A stretch of 64,000 bases of DNA from Bacteroidia bacterium (GCA_030431525.1 JAUIJC010000015.1:1-64000); one strand, 5' to 3'. Shown: positions 35,902 to 46,274, counted from the stretch's first letter. Numbers and translations: made by a program. Notes: a model not told the origin generated them from the letters alone.

Positions 35902-37191
35902 ATGAGAAAAGCTAAAAAAGTAGTTGTTGTGGGAGGCGGTTTTGCGGGCTTGGAATTTATCGAAAGGTTGGGACATTCGGCTGATTATGAGATTGTATTG
36001 GTCGATACGAACAACTACAATTTCTTCCCGCCATTGATTTATCAGGTGTCCACGGGCTTTATGGAGCCATCGGCCATCAGTTATCCCTTCAGGAAGATTC
36101 TGCGAAAGTTTGATAACGTGCACTTTCGACTTGGGGCCTTGGAAAAGGTGGTTCCTGAGGAGAACAAAATCATATTGAGCAACGGGGAGTTTGATTACGA
36201 TATTTTGGTGTTGGCCACAGGCACGGAAACCAACTTTTTTGGCAACAAGAACATCGAAGAGAAGAGTTTGCCGATGAAGACCATCAGCGATGCGCTTTCC
36301 CTTCGCAATGTGATTTTAACCCGCTTGGACCGAGCCACAAGAATTGAAACCAGAGAGGAAAGGAAAAAGTATTTGACTTTCGTCATTGCGGGCGCAGGGC
36401 CCACAGGTGTTGAGCTTTCTGGAATTTTGGCGGAAATGAAGGCTTCCATCATCATGAAGGACTACCCCGAGCTTGACAAGGAAGACTTGGGGGAAATACA
36501 CCTTGTGGATGGTCAGGAAGCAGTTTTGGCCGCCATGTCCAAAAATGCGCAAGCATACACCTCGAAAAAACTCTCTGGATTGGGAGTGATTCAATTGATG
36601 AACACTTTGGTGAAGGATTTTGATGGCGAGACCGTCTATTTGTCGAACGGGGAACGTATTCAATCCAGAAACCTTATTTGGGCTGCAGGTGTCTCAGCAA
36701 GAACGTTTGAGGGTTTTTCTCAGGATTGTTATGGAATAAGCAAGCGCCTAAAAACCAATGTATTCAACCAGTTGCTATCACACAAAAACATTTATGCCTT
36801 AGGCGATTGCTGTTTAATTCAAGGGGATGAAAAGTATCCAAAAGGTCATCCGCAATTGGCGCAACCAGCCCTTCAGCAAGCAAGGAACTTGGCCAAGAAT
36901 CTAAGGCGCAACGGCCAAGAATGGAAACCTTTTCAATATACCGACAAAGGTTCTTTGGCCATCATAGGTAGGAACAAAGCCGTTTTGGACTTTCCTAACC
37001 AGAAGCATTTTCTAAAGGGCTTTTTAGCGTGGTTGATTTGGATTCTGGTCCACATAGCAGGACTGGTGAACTTCAAGAACAAGATTAGAACCTTGTACAA
37101 CTGGCTGGGCTATTACATCTACAAGGACCAGTATTTCAGGATGATTATCAAACCAAGCGAAAGAGGGAAATCCAAAGAAAAGCAGGTGTAG
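35902..37191 (+). CDS. NAD(P)/FAD-dependent oxidoreductase (type II NADH dehydrogenase-like)
   Basis: KKVVVVGGGFAGLEFIERL, FVIAGAGPTGVELSGILAEM, IYALGDCCLIQGDEKYPKGHPQLAQPALQQARNLAKN. Confidence 0.93.
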   Translation: MRKAKKVVVVGGGFAGLEFIERLGHSADYEIVLVDTNNYNFFPPLIYQVSTGFMEPSAISYPFRKILRKFDNVHFRLGALEKVVPEENKIILSNGEFDYDILVLATGTETNFFGNKNIEEKSLPMKTISDALSLRNVILTRLDRATRIETREERKKYLTFVIAGAGPTGVELSGILAEMKASIIMKDYPELDKEDLGEIHLVDGQEAVLAAMSKNAQAYTSKKLSGLGVIQLMNTLVKDFDGETVYLSNGERIQSRNLIWAAGVSARTFEGFSQDCYGISKRLKTNVFNQLLSHKNIYALGDCCLIQGDEKYPKGHPQLAQPALQQARNLAKNLRRNGQEWKPFQYTDKGSLAIIGRNKAVLDFPNQKHFLKGFLAWLIWILVHIAGLVNFKNKIRTLYNWLGYYIYKDQYFRMIIKPSERGKSKEKQV

Positions 37192-37259
37192 TATTCAGTG
37201 AAAAATTTACCGCTTAGGTATTATTCTTAGCTTTGGAGAAAAGAATATCCCTTTTTCCA

Positions 37260-37890
37260 ATGTTTAAGAAACTTTTCATACCTCGCTCTAATCCTCGGAA
37301 CTCTTTTTATTTTTCAGAACTGCGATTTCCCCATTTCAAGTTGCGGTGGTGACGATAATAATGTGGCTCCTTATTTCGACATCAAGGGAATTGGCGTCAA
37401 CCATGTTAAAATCAATGAACATGGGAGTGTTCAAACGGTGATAAAAGCTGATTCCATAAGTTTTTCGGACTACAAGCATCTGAACATTTCTTACGACACG
37501 GATTACCTGAGCCAGAAATCACCCTCATTTCATTGGAAGAATCTCGGTTTTATCAGCTCAGCGATGGCTTGTGACCCTTTTGAGCAAGGGTATATGGGTT
37601 CTAAAAATGAGCGCCTTGAAAATTTGACGCTTATCACCTTGAATGACTTCGACGAGGATCATTTGGAAAACGATACCATCAACGACCTTTTTTCAATCAA
37701 TTACTTCTCACAGGATATTTCAATAGCTGAATACTTGGCAAAGGATACGACCTTGATTGAAAACACCTTTCTAAACCTGATGTTGAAGAAAGCTCCTGAG
37801 ATGGATAACAACCTAAAAATTAAGGTGGTTGTGGACCTTTCTACAGGGGAGCAATACATTGAGGAAAGCAGTGTGCTTTTCGTTGAATAA
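37260..37890 (+). pseudogene. Lipoprotein gene with apparent 1-nt frameshift in the signal peptide (or sequencing error)
   Basis: ATGTTTAAGAAACTTTTC (MFKKLF) in one frame, then YLALILGTLFIFQNCDFPISSCGGDDNNVAPYFDIKG in the frame of ORF 37363-37890. Confidence 0.65.
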
Positions 37891-37948
37891 TCGTATCAAT
37901 TTTTTTTGGCGAAATTTGTAGTAAATACCTGTAAACCAAATAGTAATT

Positions 37949-38509
37949 ATGTCAACCGCTGTAGAAAATCAGGATCTTATTCTTGATAGTGCTGAATTGG
38001 GAATCAACGAAGATCTTCAACAAGAGACCATTCTTAGCACCACGAAGTTTATTCTTTTGTCCCTTGCCACCTTGGGTATCTATCAGATTTGGTGGCTTTA
38101 TAAATCATGGAAGTTCTTTAAGGAGCGTGAGGATCTGGATATCATGCCTGCTGCACGAGCCATTTTCGGTATTTTCTACATGTTCCAATTGATGGAGAAA
38201 ATCCAAGAGAACGCCAAGAGCGTTGGTTATACCAGTAGTTTTTCCTCAGGGTTGATTCTGGCTGGCATCATTGCTTCGAATGTTATTTCTCGTCTTCCAG
38301 ACCCTTTCTGGATGATTTCATTCGCTACCTGTTTTTTGTTTATTCCACCGTATAAGGCGTTCAACTATTTTAAGGAAAACGCCGACGACATTAATGCTAC
38401 GGAGCAAAGCGGGTTCAACTGGAAGCAAATCATCCTTCTGGTGTTGGGCGTCATTATGTGGTTACTCATTCTCGCAGGGATGTTCTTGGATGATCCTGCC
38501 ACATATTAA
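37949..38509 (+). CDS. DUF4234-like membrane protein
   Basis: FILLSLATLGIYQIWWLYKSWKFFKERE; repeated TM pattern. Confidence 0.65.
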   Translation: MSTAVENQDLILDSAELGINEDLQQETILSTTKFILLSLATLGIYQIWWLYKSWKFFKEREDLDIMPAARAIFGIFYMFQLMEKIQENAKSVGYTSSFSSGLILAGIIASNVISRLPDPFWMISFATCFLFIPPYKAFNYFKENADDINATEQSGFNWKQIILLVLGVIMWLLILAGMFLDDPATY

Positions 38510-38679
38510 GCCCTGACGCTTACTACCGATTATTGAAATGCAGAGGGACTGGAAGGTTCTTCTGCATTTTTTGTGAGCTCTTCTTTTATACCTCTTGTTA
38601 CCAAATTTTACTTTGGAACAGGTTGATATGGTCTGTTTTCCAAGGCTACCGTTATTTTTGAATAAAATCATTTTCTCCT

Positions 38680-39747
38680 ATGCAGTACACCGAAAGACTG
38701 AGAAACTTCCTTCAGGAATACGAATCGTATGAAACCAAGCTACTTCGACCAACCAGAGATGAGGTGAAGGAATATCTGAAGGAGTGGGAGAAACCTGATT
38801 ATTGGAATAAGTATAAGATGGGAGAGGGGGTGGCTACTCCATCACCGATTAGGATGATTATGACCCGAATCAAGCATCCAGAAAAGGTGGTGGACAAGAT
38901 TTTTAGAAGCCCCGACATTTTTCCGCAGGAGCTCTCTATGGAGAGTCTGAGAAGCATGCGGGATACCATAGGGATTCGAATAGTGGTCTATTTTTCCTCA
39001 CAGCTTTCCCTTGTGGACAGGGAGTTGAGGAATTCCAAAATCTTTGAATTGTCCGAGGAGCATCCTCCCAAGGCCTATTTCGACCCTGAATCCCTTCAGA
39101 AGCTGGGTTTGTCGCATATCAAGTGCAAACGCAAGGAAAGCGGTTATTCTTCTATCCACTATGCGGCTAAGTTGAAGGAAAGCTCGATTGAAGCAGGGGA
39201 AAGACCCGTTTTTGAGATTCAGGTGCGCACATTGGCTCAGGAGGTGTGGGGAGAGCTGGAGCATACGCTTTCGTATAAGCCCGAAACAAGGCCTCATTTT
39301 TCGGCAAAGCGGCGTTTTCAAATCCTCAGCAAGGAGATTGAGGTGATTGATGAGCATTTTAACCTCTTGTATGAAGAGCTAATCCATAGTCAAGAGGTGT
39401 CCCATTATCAGGAAACGGATACCCTGACCTTTGAAAATGCGCCTAAGGTGTTGAGTAAAATGGGCATCCAATGCGCACTCACAGAGCTTAATCCCATATT
39501 AAAAATCTTGAATAGTCATGGAATTGATGTGGTGAAGGATCTCCTTGAAGTTGGAACTCCAATACGATTGGTGACCATTCGCAACACGTTTATCGCCATG
39601 ATGGGGCATGCACCAAGCAATCATGAGATTATAGGGGTGTTGGCTGCCCTGAAAGGGGTTGATTCCAAGGAGGCTGAGATTGAGCGTATCAAATCCCAAA
39701 TCGAAATCATCAAGCAGAAATTTACTTTGAAGTTGGACGAGGATTAA
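38680..39747 (+). CDS. RelA/SpoT-domain protein
   Basis: DTIGIRIVVYFSSQ, KCKRKESGYSSIHYAAKL, VFEIQVRTLAQEVWGELEHTLSYK. Confidence 0.85.
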   Translation: MQYTERLRNFLQEYESYETKLLRPTRDEVKEYLKEWEKPDYWNKYKMGEGVATPSPIRMIMTRIKHPEKVVDKIFRSPDIFPQELSMESLRSMRDTIGIRIVVYFSSQLSLVDRELRNSKIFELSEEHPPKAYFDPESLQKLGLSHIKCKRKESGYSSIHYAAKLKESSIEAGERPVFEIQVRTLAQEVWGELEHTLSYKPETRPHFSAKRRFQILSKEIEVIDEHFNLLYEELIHSQEVSHYQETDTLTFENAPKVLSKMGIQCALTELNPILKILNSHGIDVVKDLLEVGTPIRLVTIRNTFIAMMGHAPSNHEIIGVLAALKGVDSKEAEIERIKSQIEIIKQKFTLKLDED

Positions 39748-40030
39748 AATTGAGGATACAGCCTTCATTCCATTGTATCACCTTCAATAACAAATACTTG
39801 ATATTCAGGGGTATCAGCGGATAGGATGGATTTTTTCTTATCTCTCTATGACCTAAAACCACATGGTTGAAAAGGTATTTTACTGAAGGTCAGTGTTTTG
39901 TGTTTTTGATAAGTTTTGTTTATGTGTTTTATAATTAATATTGATTTTTATTTATGATTACTGTTTAAGAATTTATTGGAAAGATGAAACAAGGCGACAG
40001 TCTTGAGAGCTTGAATCCACGCTTAAAAAC

Positions 40031-40372
40031 TTGGCAATCATGATCGTGCTTTCCTTACTTCTTTATCGACTTTTTGTGAGGTATCCTTTTTTGCTGGCCC
40101 TTCTGATGCTGGGTCAAATGGGGGCCAATTCACTGGCGCTGGCAGAGGAGGAAAAGGTAGAATTTGAAGAGAAGATTGAGGTTGTTCTCCATGCTGAACG
40201 GCGAGTGGTTCAGGAGGCTGAAACGACTGAGGAATTCGTTGAAAGCCCAACACACGTCCTCAGGTCTGAAGCGGAGGTAACTGAGCTTGGCTTCCTGAAA
40301 ACGACCTACTACCGTCTATTTATACTATATCAGAGATTGCTTATCGGATTATTGGAAGGGTTTGTTGTCTGA
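40031..40372 (+). CDS. Hypothetical small membrane protein
   Basis: 113 aa, hydrophobic N-terminus and C-terminus; weak support. Confidence 0.4.
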   Translation: MAIMIVLSLLLYRLFVRYPFLLALLMLGQMGANSLALAEEEKVEFEEKIEVVLHAERRVVQEAETTEEFVESPTHVLRSEAEVTELGFLKTTYYRLFILYQRLLIGLLEGFVV

Positions 40373-40402
40373 ATCTATTGTTCACCACAAAACTTTTCAA
40401 TT

Positions 40403-40498
40403 ATGACTAAGATCAAAGCTTTCTTGTTGAATCCATTTGCAGTTGTTACTCTTTATTTCTCCGTAGTCACAGTGGTTTCCATTGCGTTGACAATCTAG
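40403..40498 (+). CDS. Very small hydrophobic ORF, 31 aa (MTKIKAFLLNPFAVVTLYFSVVTVVSIALTI)
   Basis: Single predicted TM; followed by terminator 40529-40566; not in ORF track. Confidence 0.45.
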   Translation: MTKIKAFLLNPFAVVTLYFSVVTVVSIALTI

Positions 40499-40528
40499 GG
40501 GTTTCGCACAATTGGGTTTGTTGGAGTA

Positions 40529-40566
40529 AAGGATGTTGGGGAGGCCACTCCCCAGCATCCTTTTTC
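40529..40566 (+). terminator. Rho-independent terminator
   Basis: AAGGATGTTGGGGAG...CTCCCCAGCATCCTTTTT. Confidence 0.8.
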
Positions 40567-40727
40567 TTTTAAATGCTTTAAGAACTAAACCAGTCCCAAA
40601 ATCGTCTCAGAGGGTTTTTGTAGCGGATTTTTGTCTAAAGAGAGTCTATTGCGAACCAAAAACAAAAAAGTCCGTACACTGAGATATTCGATAAAGGCCA
40701 AATCTTTGCTTTTACTTTTTTGCAGCC

Positions 40728-42557
40728 ATGATTCAGCCCAATGAATGGCGCATATCTACTTTTGACTTGACTTCACTGCCTATGAGACTTTCACGAACCT
40801 TCGACCTGCTCTATAACTACTTAGAGAAGTTTCCTAAAGAGGACTGCCTCGCTAAAAAGGAAAACGGAAAATGGGTGACGTATTCCACCCAAGATGTTGT
40901 TGACCAATCCTGCAAGGTCTCTTTGGGCCTGATGGAATTGGGCATACAACGTGGTGATCGTGTGGCCATTATTTCCATGAACCGCCCAGAGTGGAACATT
41001 GTGGATTTTGGCATCCAGCAAATGGGAGCGGTCAGTGTGCCGATGTATCCGACGATTACAGCCGAAGATTTCCGCTACATCTTTGAGGATTCTGGTGTGA
41101 AAGCCGTGTTTGTGGCCAATCAAGAGCTTTATGACAAAGCAGTGGTGGCCGCTAAGGGCTTGGATTTGATAGGCATTTACACATTTGATGAATTACCGAA
41201 TGCCAAACATTGGCTGGAGGTGCAGGAGCTTGGAAAAAAAGGCAATCAAAAGCAGTTGGAGGAAGAAAAGTCTCAAGTGAAGCCCGGTGATTTGCTGACA
41301 TTGATTTATACCTCCGGCACCACGGGAAAACCCAAGGGTGTGATGCTGACACACAATAATTTGATGAGTAATGTGAATACCTGTAACCCTTTGTTGCCGG
41401 TGGATCAGCACTCGAAAGTATTGAGTTTTTTGCCTCTTTGCCATGTTTTCGAGCGGATGATTTTCCACCTCTATATGTCGGCGGGAGTATCGGTTTATTA
41501 TGCCGAGAGCATGGAAACCATTGGGGATAACTTGAAGGAGGTGCAGCCTCATTTCTTCTCCACCGTGCCACGACTTTTGGAGAAGGTTTATGATAAGATT
41601 TATGCCAAGGGCGCGGAGCTTACAGGTTTGAAGCGCAAGCTATTTTTCTGGGCGTTGGATTTGGCCATGGACTATAAAATTGGCGAAGACCAAGGACCGA
41701 TTTATAACCTCAAAATGAAAATCGCCCGCAAGCTGATTTTCAGTAAATGGCATGAAGCACTAGGAGGCAACGTCCGAGCCATCGTTACGGGTAGCGCTGC
41801 GTTACAGCCTCGATTGACAACTGTTTTCTGGGGAGCTGGAATCCCCGTGTTGGAAGGCTATGGACTGACAGAAACCTCTCCTGTGATTTCCGTGAACCGC
41901 TATGATCCAAAGAACGTCAAGGCTGGTTCAGTTGGACCGTTGATCGATGGTGTGGAAGTAAAAATCGCTGAGGACGGCGAAATCTTGGTGAAAGGCCCGA
42001 ACATCATGAAAGGGTACTACAACAAGCCTGAGGCTACTGAGAAGGCTTTGGAGGGCGGTTGGTTCCACACAGGTGACATCGGGGAGTTCGTGGACGGAAA
42101 GTACCTTAAAATCACGGACAGGAAGAAGGACCAGTTCAAGACCTCCGGCGGAAAGTACATTTACCCACAGCTGATTGAAAATAAGTTCAAGGAGTCTCAA
42201 TTCATTGAACAAGTGATGGTCATCGGGGAGGGCAGAAGATTCCCGTCTGCGTTGATTGTTCCGAATTTTGAGGTGCTCAAGGAGTTCTTCAGGAAGAAGA
42301 AGCTTGAGTATGTATCAGACGCCGAAGCCATTGCTCACCCAGAGGTGGAAATGCTGATGGCCAAGCAATTGGAGCGACTCAATAAAAACTTCGCGCAATA
42401 CGAGAAAATCAAGCAAATCCGTATGCTTCCTAAACTTTGGACCGTGGAAAGTGGGGAGCTTACCCCGACGCTTAAGTGTAAGCGAAAGGTCATTAAGGAA
42501 AGGTACAATGATGTCATTGAGGACATATATAACAGCACGGCTCCTGTGGAGAAGTGA
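40728..42557 (+). CDS. Long-chain fatty acid-CoA ligase (AMP-binding)
   Basis: TLIYTSGTTGKPKGVMLTHNNL, VLEGYGLTETSPVIS, GWFHTGDIGEFVDGKYLKITDRKKDQFKTSGGKYI. Confidence 0.95.
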   Translation: MIQPNEWRISTFDLTSLPMRLSRTFDLLYNYLEKFPKEDCLAKKENGKWVTYSTQDVVDQSCKVSLGLMELGIQRGDRVAIISMNRPEWNIVDFGIQQMGAVSVPMYPTITAEDFRYIFEDSGVKAVFVANQELYDKAVVAAKGLDLIGIYTFDELPNAKHWLEVQELGKKGNQKQLEEEKSQVKPGDLLTLIYTSGTTGKPKGVMLTHNNLMSNVNTCNPLLPVDQHSKVLSFLPLCHVFERMIFHLYMSAGVSVYYAESMETIGDNLKEVQPHFFSTVPRLLEKVYDKIYAKGAELTGLKRKLFFWALDLAMDYKIGEDQGPIYNLKMKIARKLIFSKWHEALGGNVRAIVTGSAALQPRLTTVFWGAGIPVLEGYGLTETSPVISVNRYDPKNVKAGSVGPLIDGVEVKIAEDGEILVKGPNIMKGYYNKPEATEKALEGGWFHTGDIGEFVDGKYLKITDRKKDQFKTSGGKYIYPQLIENKFKESQFIEQVMVIGEGRRFPSALIVPNFEVLKEFFRKKKLEYVSDAEAIAHPEVEMLMAKQLERLNKNFAQYEKIKQIRMLPKLWTVESGELTPTLKCKRKVIKERYNDVIEDIYNSTAPVEK

Positions 42558-42582
42558 TTAATTGGCAATCCTTAACACACCA

Positions 42583-42621
42583 AACCGCCCTTTGAAACTT
42601 AATTCAAAGGGCGGTTTTTTT
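42583..42621 (+). terminator. Rho-independent terminator
   Basis: AACCGCCCTTTGAA...TTCAAAGGGCGGTTTTTT. Confidence 0.85.
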
Positions 42622-42629
42622 GGCTGTAA

Positions 42630-42675
42630 AGCCCTGTAAGGGCGAAGTATATCAGAGTGGGGCGAATAGCCCTAC
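42630..42675 (+). repeat. 46-bp dispersed repeat, copy 2
   Basis: agccctgtaagggcgaagtatatcagagtggggcgaatagccctac; 42/46 identity to reverse complement of 13902-13947. Confidence 0.9.
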
Positions 42676-42726
42676 ATAATTTGACAATATTGGGATTTCA
42701 ATCCATCGACGCCGAGAAATGATTTC

Positions 42727-44241
42727 TCAAATTTTTATCCCCATCACCAACACATCATCCACCTGCTCATAAAGCCCATTTTTCCAATCCTCAAGCTGTT
42801 GCTTCAGCGCCATTTTTTGTTCCTTGGAAGGCAGGGTGCTGATTTCCAGCAGAGTGTTTTTGAAGTTTCGGCTCATGAACTTTTTGCCCTTGGGGCCACC
42901 AAATTGGTCGGGGTAACCATCGGAGAACATGTAGAATTGGTCGCCTTTGTGGATAGACAGGCAATGTTCTTCAAAGCTATTGGCCGTTTTGTGGAAAGCG
43001 TTGCCGATGGAGCGTTTGCATCCTTTTATTTCTTCCAGTTTGCCGTCTCGCACGTGTATCAGCGGACGTCTTGCTCCAGCAAATGAAAGTTTCTGGTTGC
43101 TATGGTCAATGCAGATGAGTGACATGTCCATGCCGTCTTGGGTTTCTTCCTTGCCGTCCAATTCCTTATTCAAAGAGCGACGGAGCCCCAATTCCATTTC
43201 TTGTAGGATTTCCGCCGGTTTGGTGAGCCCCTTTTCGTTGATAGCCTCAAAGAGAAGTGAGTTGCCCGTCATGGACATAAACGCGCCGGGAACCCCATGG
43301 CCGGTGCAATCCACCGTGGCCAAGAAGCTTAGATGGCCTTTGTGAAGGCACCAATAAAAATCTCCACTGACAATGTCTTTGGGTAAGTAAAGAACAAAAG
43401 CGTCTTCAATGCCTTTTGTGAGCAGGGATTTGTCGGGCAGGATGGAATCCTGAATCTTTTTGGCGTAGTGAATGCTGTCGGTGATGTTCTGGTTTTTTTG
43501 CTCAATCAGTTGGCTATAGCTCTTGAGTTCCTGTTTGGTCTGTTTTTCCTTTTCGATGAATCGCTGAATAGTGCGGTAGATAAACACCCCAAATACGATG
43601 AACAGCCCCAACATCAGAAGCACCTCCTTGATGGCTTCACTTCGAGCCTCCATGATGAAATCCATGAAGTTTTTATCCACCTGAAGCATGGAAATCACTC
43701 TGCCTTCTTGGTCTTTTATCGGCTCAAAGGCGGATAACCACATGCCATGATCATCTTCATAAACATCGAGATATCCCCCAGTGCCTTCCATATAATGGTC
43801 TCGCAAGGCTTTAGGGAAGGAGGGATACGTATGGCGGTAAAATGGATTTGGACTGGAGGCCACCCCAAAGAAAAAATGTTGGCTCAGGGAGTCATAGGCA
43901 AGCGTGTAAATGGGCGCATCAGCCAACAGTAGGTTGTTCTTGTGCGAGCGTTCCAGTTGGCTGTGGATATTCTGGTAAAGGCTGTCCTGCGCATTGGTTT
44001 TGATGGCGTCCTTGGTAGGATAAGCCGTCAATACTTTGGCCAGTTCATCGGCTCGAATATCACAGACCGTGGTGCGGGCAATGGCTTGCAATCTGGCCAG
44101 CTCCTGCTTTTTAGCTCCCTCGATGTGCAGGTAATAGGTGAAGCCAATAAAGCCAAAACACAGCGTGAACACCGCTACTGAAATCAGCAACAGCAAGCGC
44201 GTGTATTGATTCGATAATATGTCCCTTAGCAGTACACCCAT
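42727..44241 (-). CDS. Membrane SpoIIE/PP2C-type serine phosphatase with extracytoplasmic sensor
   Basis: SIHYAKKIQDSILP, FVLYLPKDIVSGDFYWC, LATVDCTGHGVPGAFMSMTGNSLL, FYMFSDGYPDQFGGPKGKKF. Confidence 0.92.
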   Translation of the reverse strand: MGVLLRDILSNQYTRLLLLISVAVFTLCFGFIGFTYYLHIEGAKKQELARLQAIARTTVCDIRADELAKVLTAYPTKDAIKTNAQDSLYQNIHSQLERSHKNNLLLADAPIYTLAYDSLSQHFFFGVASSPNPFYRHTYPSFPKALRDHYMEGTGGYLDVYEDDHGMWLSAFEPIKDQEGRVISMLQVDKNFMDFIMEARSEAIKEVLLMLGLFIVFGVFIYRTIQRFIEKEKQTKQELKSYSQLIEQKNQNITDSIHYAKKIQDSILPDKSLLTKGIEDAFVLYLPKDIVSGDFYWCLHKGHLSFLATVDCTGHGVPGAFMSMTGNSLLFEAINEKGLTKPAEILQEMELGLRRSLNKELDGKEETQDGMDMSLICIDHSNQKLSFAGARRPLIHVRDGKLEEIKGCKRSIGNAFHKTANSFEEHCLSIHKGDQFYMFSDGYPDQFGGPKGKKFMSRNFKNTLLEISTLPSKEQKMALKQQLEDWKNGLYEQVDDVLVMGIKI

Positions 44242-44388
44242 AAACTCGTGTTGAACAATTTATCAAAATATGTCCACTATCACATGAAGCCTAAACTATC
44301 TCAGATAATGAAATTTCAGTGAACCGCTCCAAACCCTTCGCTTGTTTTACTTAAAGAGGAGTACATCCCAAACCAAAATCAACGTGTT

Positions 44389-45870
44389 ATGGGAAGTCGA
44401 TTTAATGGTGAATTGAACCAATTAAGGCAGATGGTGATGGGCTATCCAGACCCTGTGCTTTGCTTTAATCGCCACGGTAAGCTGGAATTTTCTAATGATA
44501 AGGGCCACGAACTGGCCAGCCATCTCGAGCAAGAATTTTTCCCTCATTACGCTGATGTGTTAACATTTTTGGTGGATCAGGGGGGAGAGGTCCAAGAGGC
44601 TTACTATTGCCAAAATATTGGTTACCATTTGACTTTCACCACTTTGAATGGATGTTTGAACGTCTACGCAAAATGTACTGAGGCCTTTCGAAAACAGCGT
44701 GAGCACCATACCCAAATGGAGCGTTCATTTTTGACGCAGGCGCGCACCATTGCCATGATTAGCCATGAGATGCGAAATCCGCTGAATGCGATGCTGTGTT
44801 CCTTGCAAATGCTTCTTGATGATGGCGGTTTGGACAGCACGCAAGTTCGCAGGTTGGATGCCTTTCGTGAGGCTACCGAGCGCTTGATGACCATTTCCAA
44901 TGACTTGCTGGAGGAAGGATGTATCGAGGAAGGAAAGATTTCGATTGAGCAGGTCAATTTCAGTTTGCCCGAGTTTTTGGACAGTTTATGGCAGATTTTT
45001 AGGCCACAAGCCAAAAACAAAGGGGTTTCATTGAGATTTTTGACAGAAGAGGGTTTGCCTCACCAGCTTAAAAGTGACCCTGTCCGACTCTCCCAGATTT
45101 TGACCAATCTGCTTGGTAACGCCTTGAAATTCACGCCTACAGGTGGTAAAATCAGTCTTCAGGTCTATTCCGGAGAGCGTTTTGAGGACAATCGCCAGCA
45201 ACTGTTTTTTGAGGTGATTGACACTGGCGAAGGCATTTCGAAAGAAAAGTTGAAGGACATCTTTGCACCTTATTCCCAAGCGTCTACCTCTTGGAAAAAT
45301 AGGGCAGGGGCAGGGCTTGGGTTGTCCATTGCACGCAGGTTAGTGGAGTTATTGGAGGGGAATATCCGTGTGGAAAGCCACTTGGGCAAAGGGACAAAAT
45401 TCCAAGTCGAACTGTTCCTAAAGGTTGGCGAGGAAGCTCCACAAAGGAAGTCTCATGCTCCCGTCGAAAAAGAACTTTTCAAGGATAAACGGGTGCTCGT
45501 GGCCGATGATGACAAATTGAGTCGAGGTCTGCTGATGGAAATTCTTTCCAACTGGGGTATCCAAGTATTTGGCGTTTCCAACGGCCTTCAAGCCCTTCAA
45601 ATGATGGAAGTGCAGACGTTCAACCTTGTCATTTTGGATGTGGAAATGCCGGAGTTGGATGGGCGTGAAACCTTGCAGGCGATTCGCAGGCATCGTCAGT
45701 TTACCCAGATTCCCGTTTTTGCATGTACAGGATCGGTTTCAATTGAAAAATCAGATCGAGCAAACGCATCTTTTGATGAATACCTGATGAAGCCTATAAA
45801 TCTGAATGAATTGCTTCACCTCCTGAAAATTCATTTGCAGGTAAGCCCTTCTACTGGAAAAGTAGCCTAA
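44389..45870 (+). CDS. Hybrid sensor histidine kinase/response regulator
   Basis: MISHEMRNPLNAMLCSLQML H-box, LTNLLGNALKFTPTGG, FEVIDTGEGIS, GAGLGLSIARRLVELLEG, receiver LVILDVEMPELDGRETL. Confidence 0.95.
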   Translation: MGSRFNGELNQLRQMVMGYPDPVLCFNRHGKLEFSNDKGHELASHLEQEFFPHYADVLTFLVDQGGEVQEAYYCQNIGYHLTFTTLNGCLNVYAKCTEAFRKQREHHTQMERSFLTQARTIAMISHEMRNPLNAMLCSLQMLLDDGGLDSTQVRRLDAFREATERLMTISNDLLEEGCIEEGKISIEQVNFSLPEFLDSLWQIFRPQAKNKGVSLRFLTEEGLPHQLKSDPVRLSQILTNLLGNALKFTPTGGKISLQVYSGERFEDNRQQLFFEVIDTGEGISKEKLKDIFAPYSQASTSWKNRAGAGLGLSIARRLVELLEGNIRVESHLGKGTKFQVELFLKVGEEAPQRKSHAPVEKELFKDKRVLVADDDKLSRGLLMEILSNWGIQVFGVSNGLQALQMMEVQTFNLVILDVEMPELDGRETLQAIRRHRQFTQIPVFACTGSVSIEKSDRANASFDEYLMKPINLNELLHLLKIHLQVSPSTGKVA

Positions 45871-46274
45871 AGGTTACGACAGGCCCAAGAATGTTCTCTT
45901 TCCATTTTTTGGACAAGACGGGAAGTGAAACCATTTATCCCGCAGAACTCCTTTTTTGTCGGGAAATCCCCTAAATCCATCGTAACAAACAAAATAAGAG
46001 GCCTTTAAAACTTTTTTTACTCCTCTCGTAACCATTCCCATAGTGGGACGTAAATATACTTGGATAACGGAAGCAGTTACTTTTAGATTTTTAGGATTAA
46101 CCGCCTCATTTTTTTGCTTGACGCCACCATTTTTTGAGCCATTTTTTACGAAGTTCTTCGCTCATTTTTTAGACTGATGATTTTTTAGGCGCAGGGTAGT
46201 AAAGGTAGTTTGTTGGTCCATCCGACTTTTTATGATGTGACTCTGTCATCCACTCGCAATTTTTCTTGAAATCG

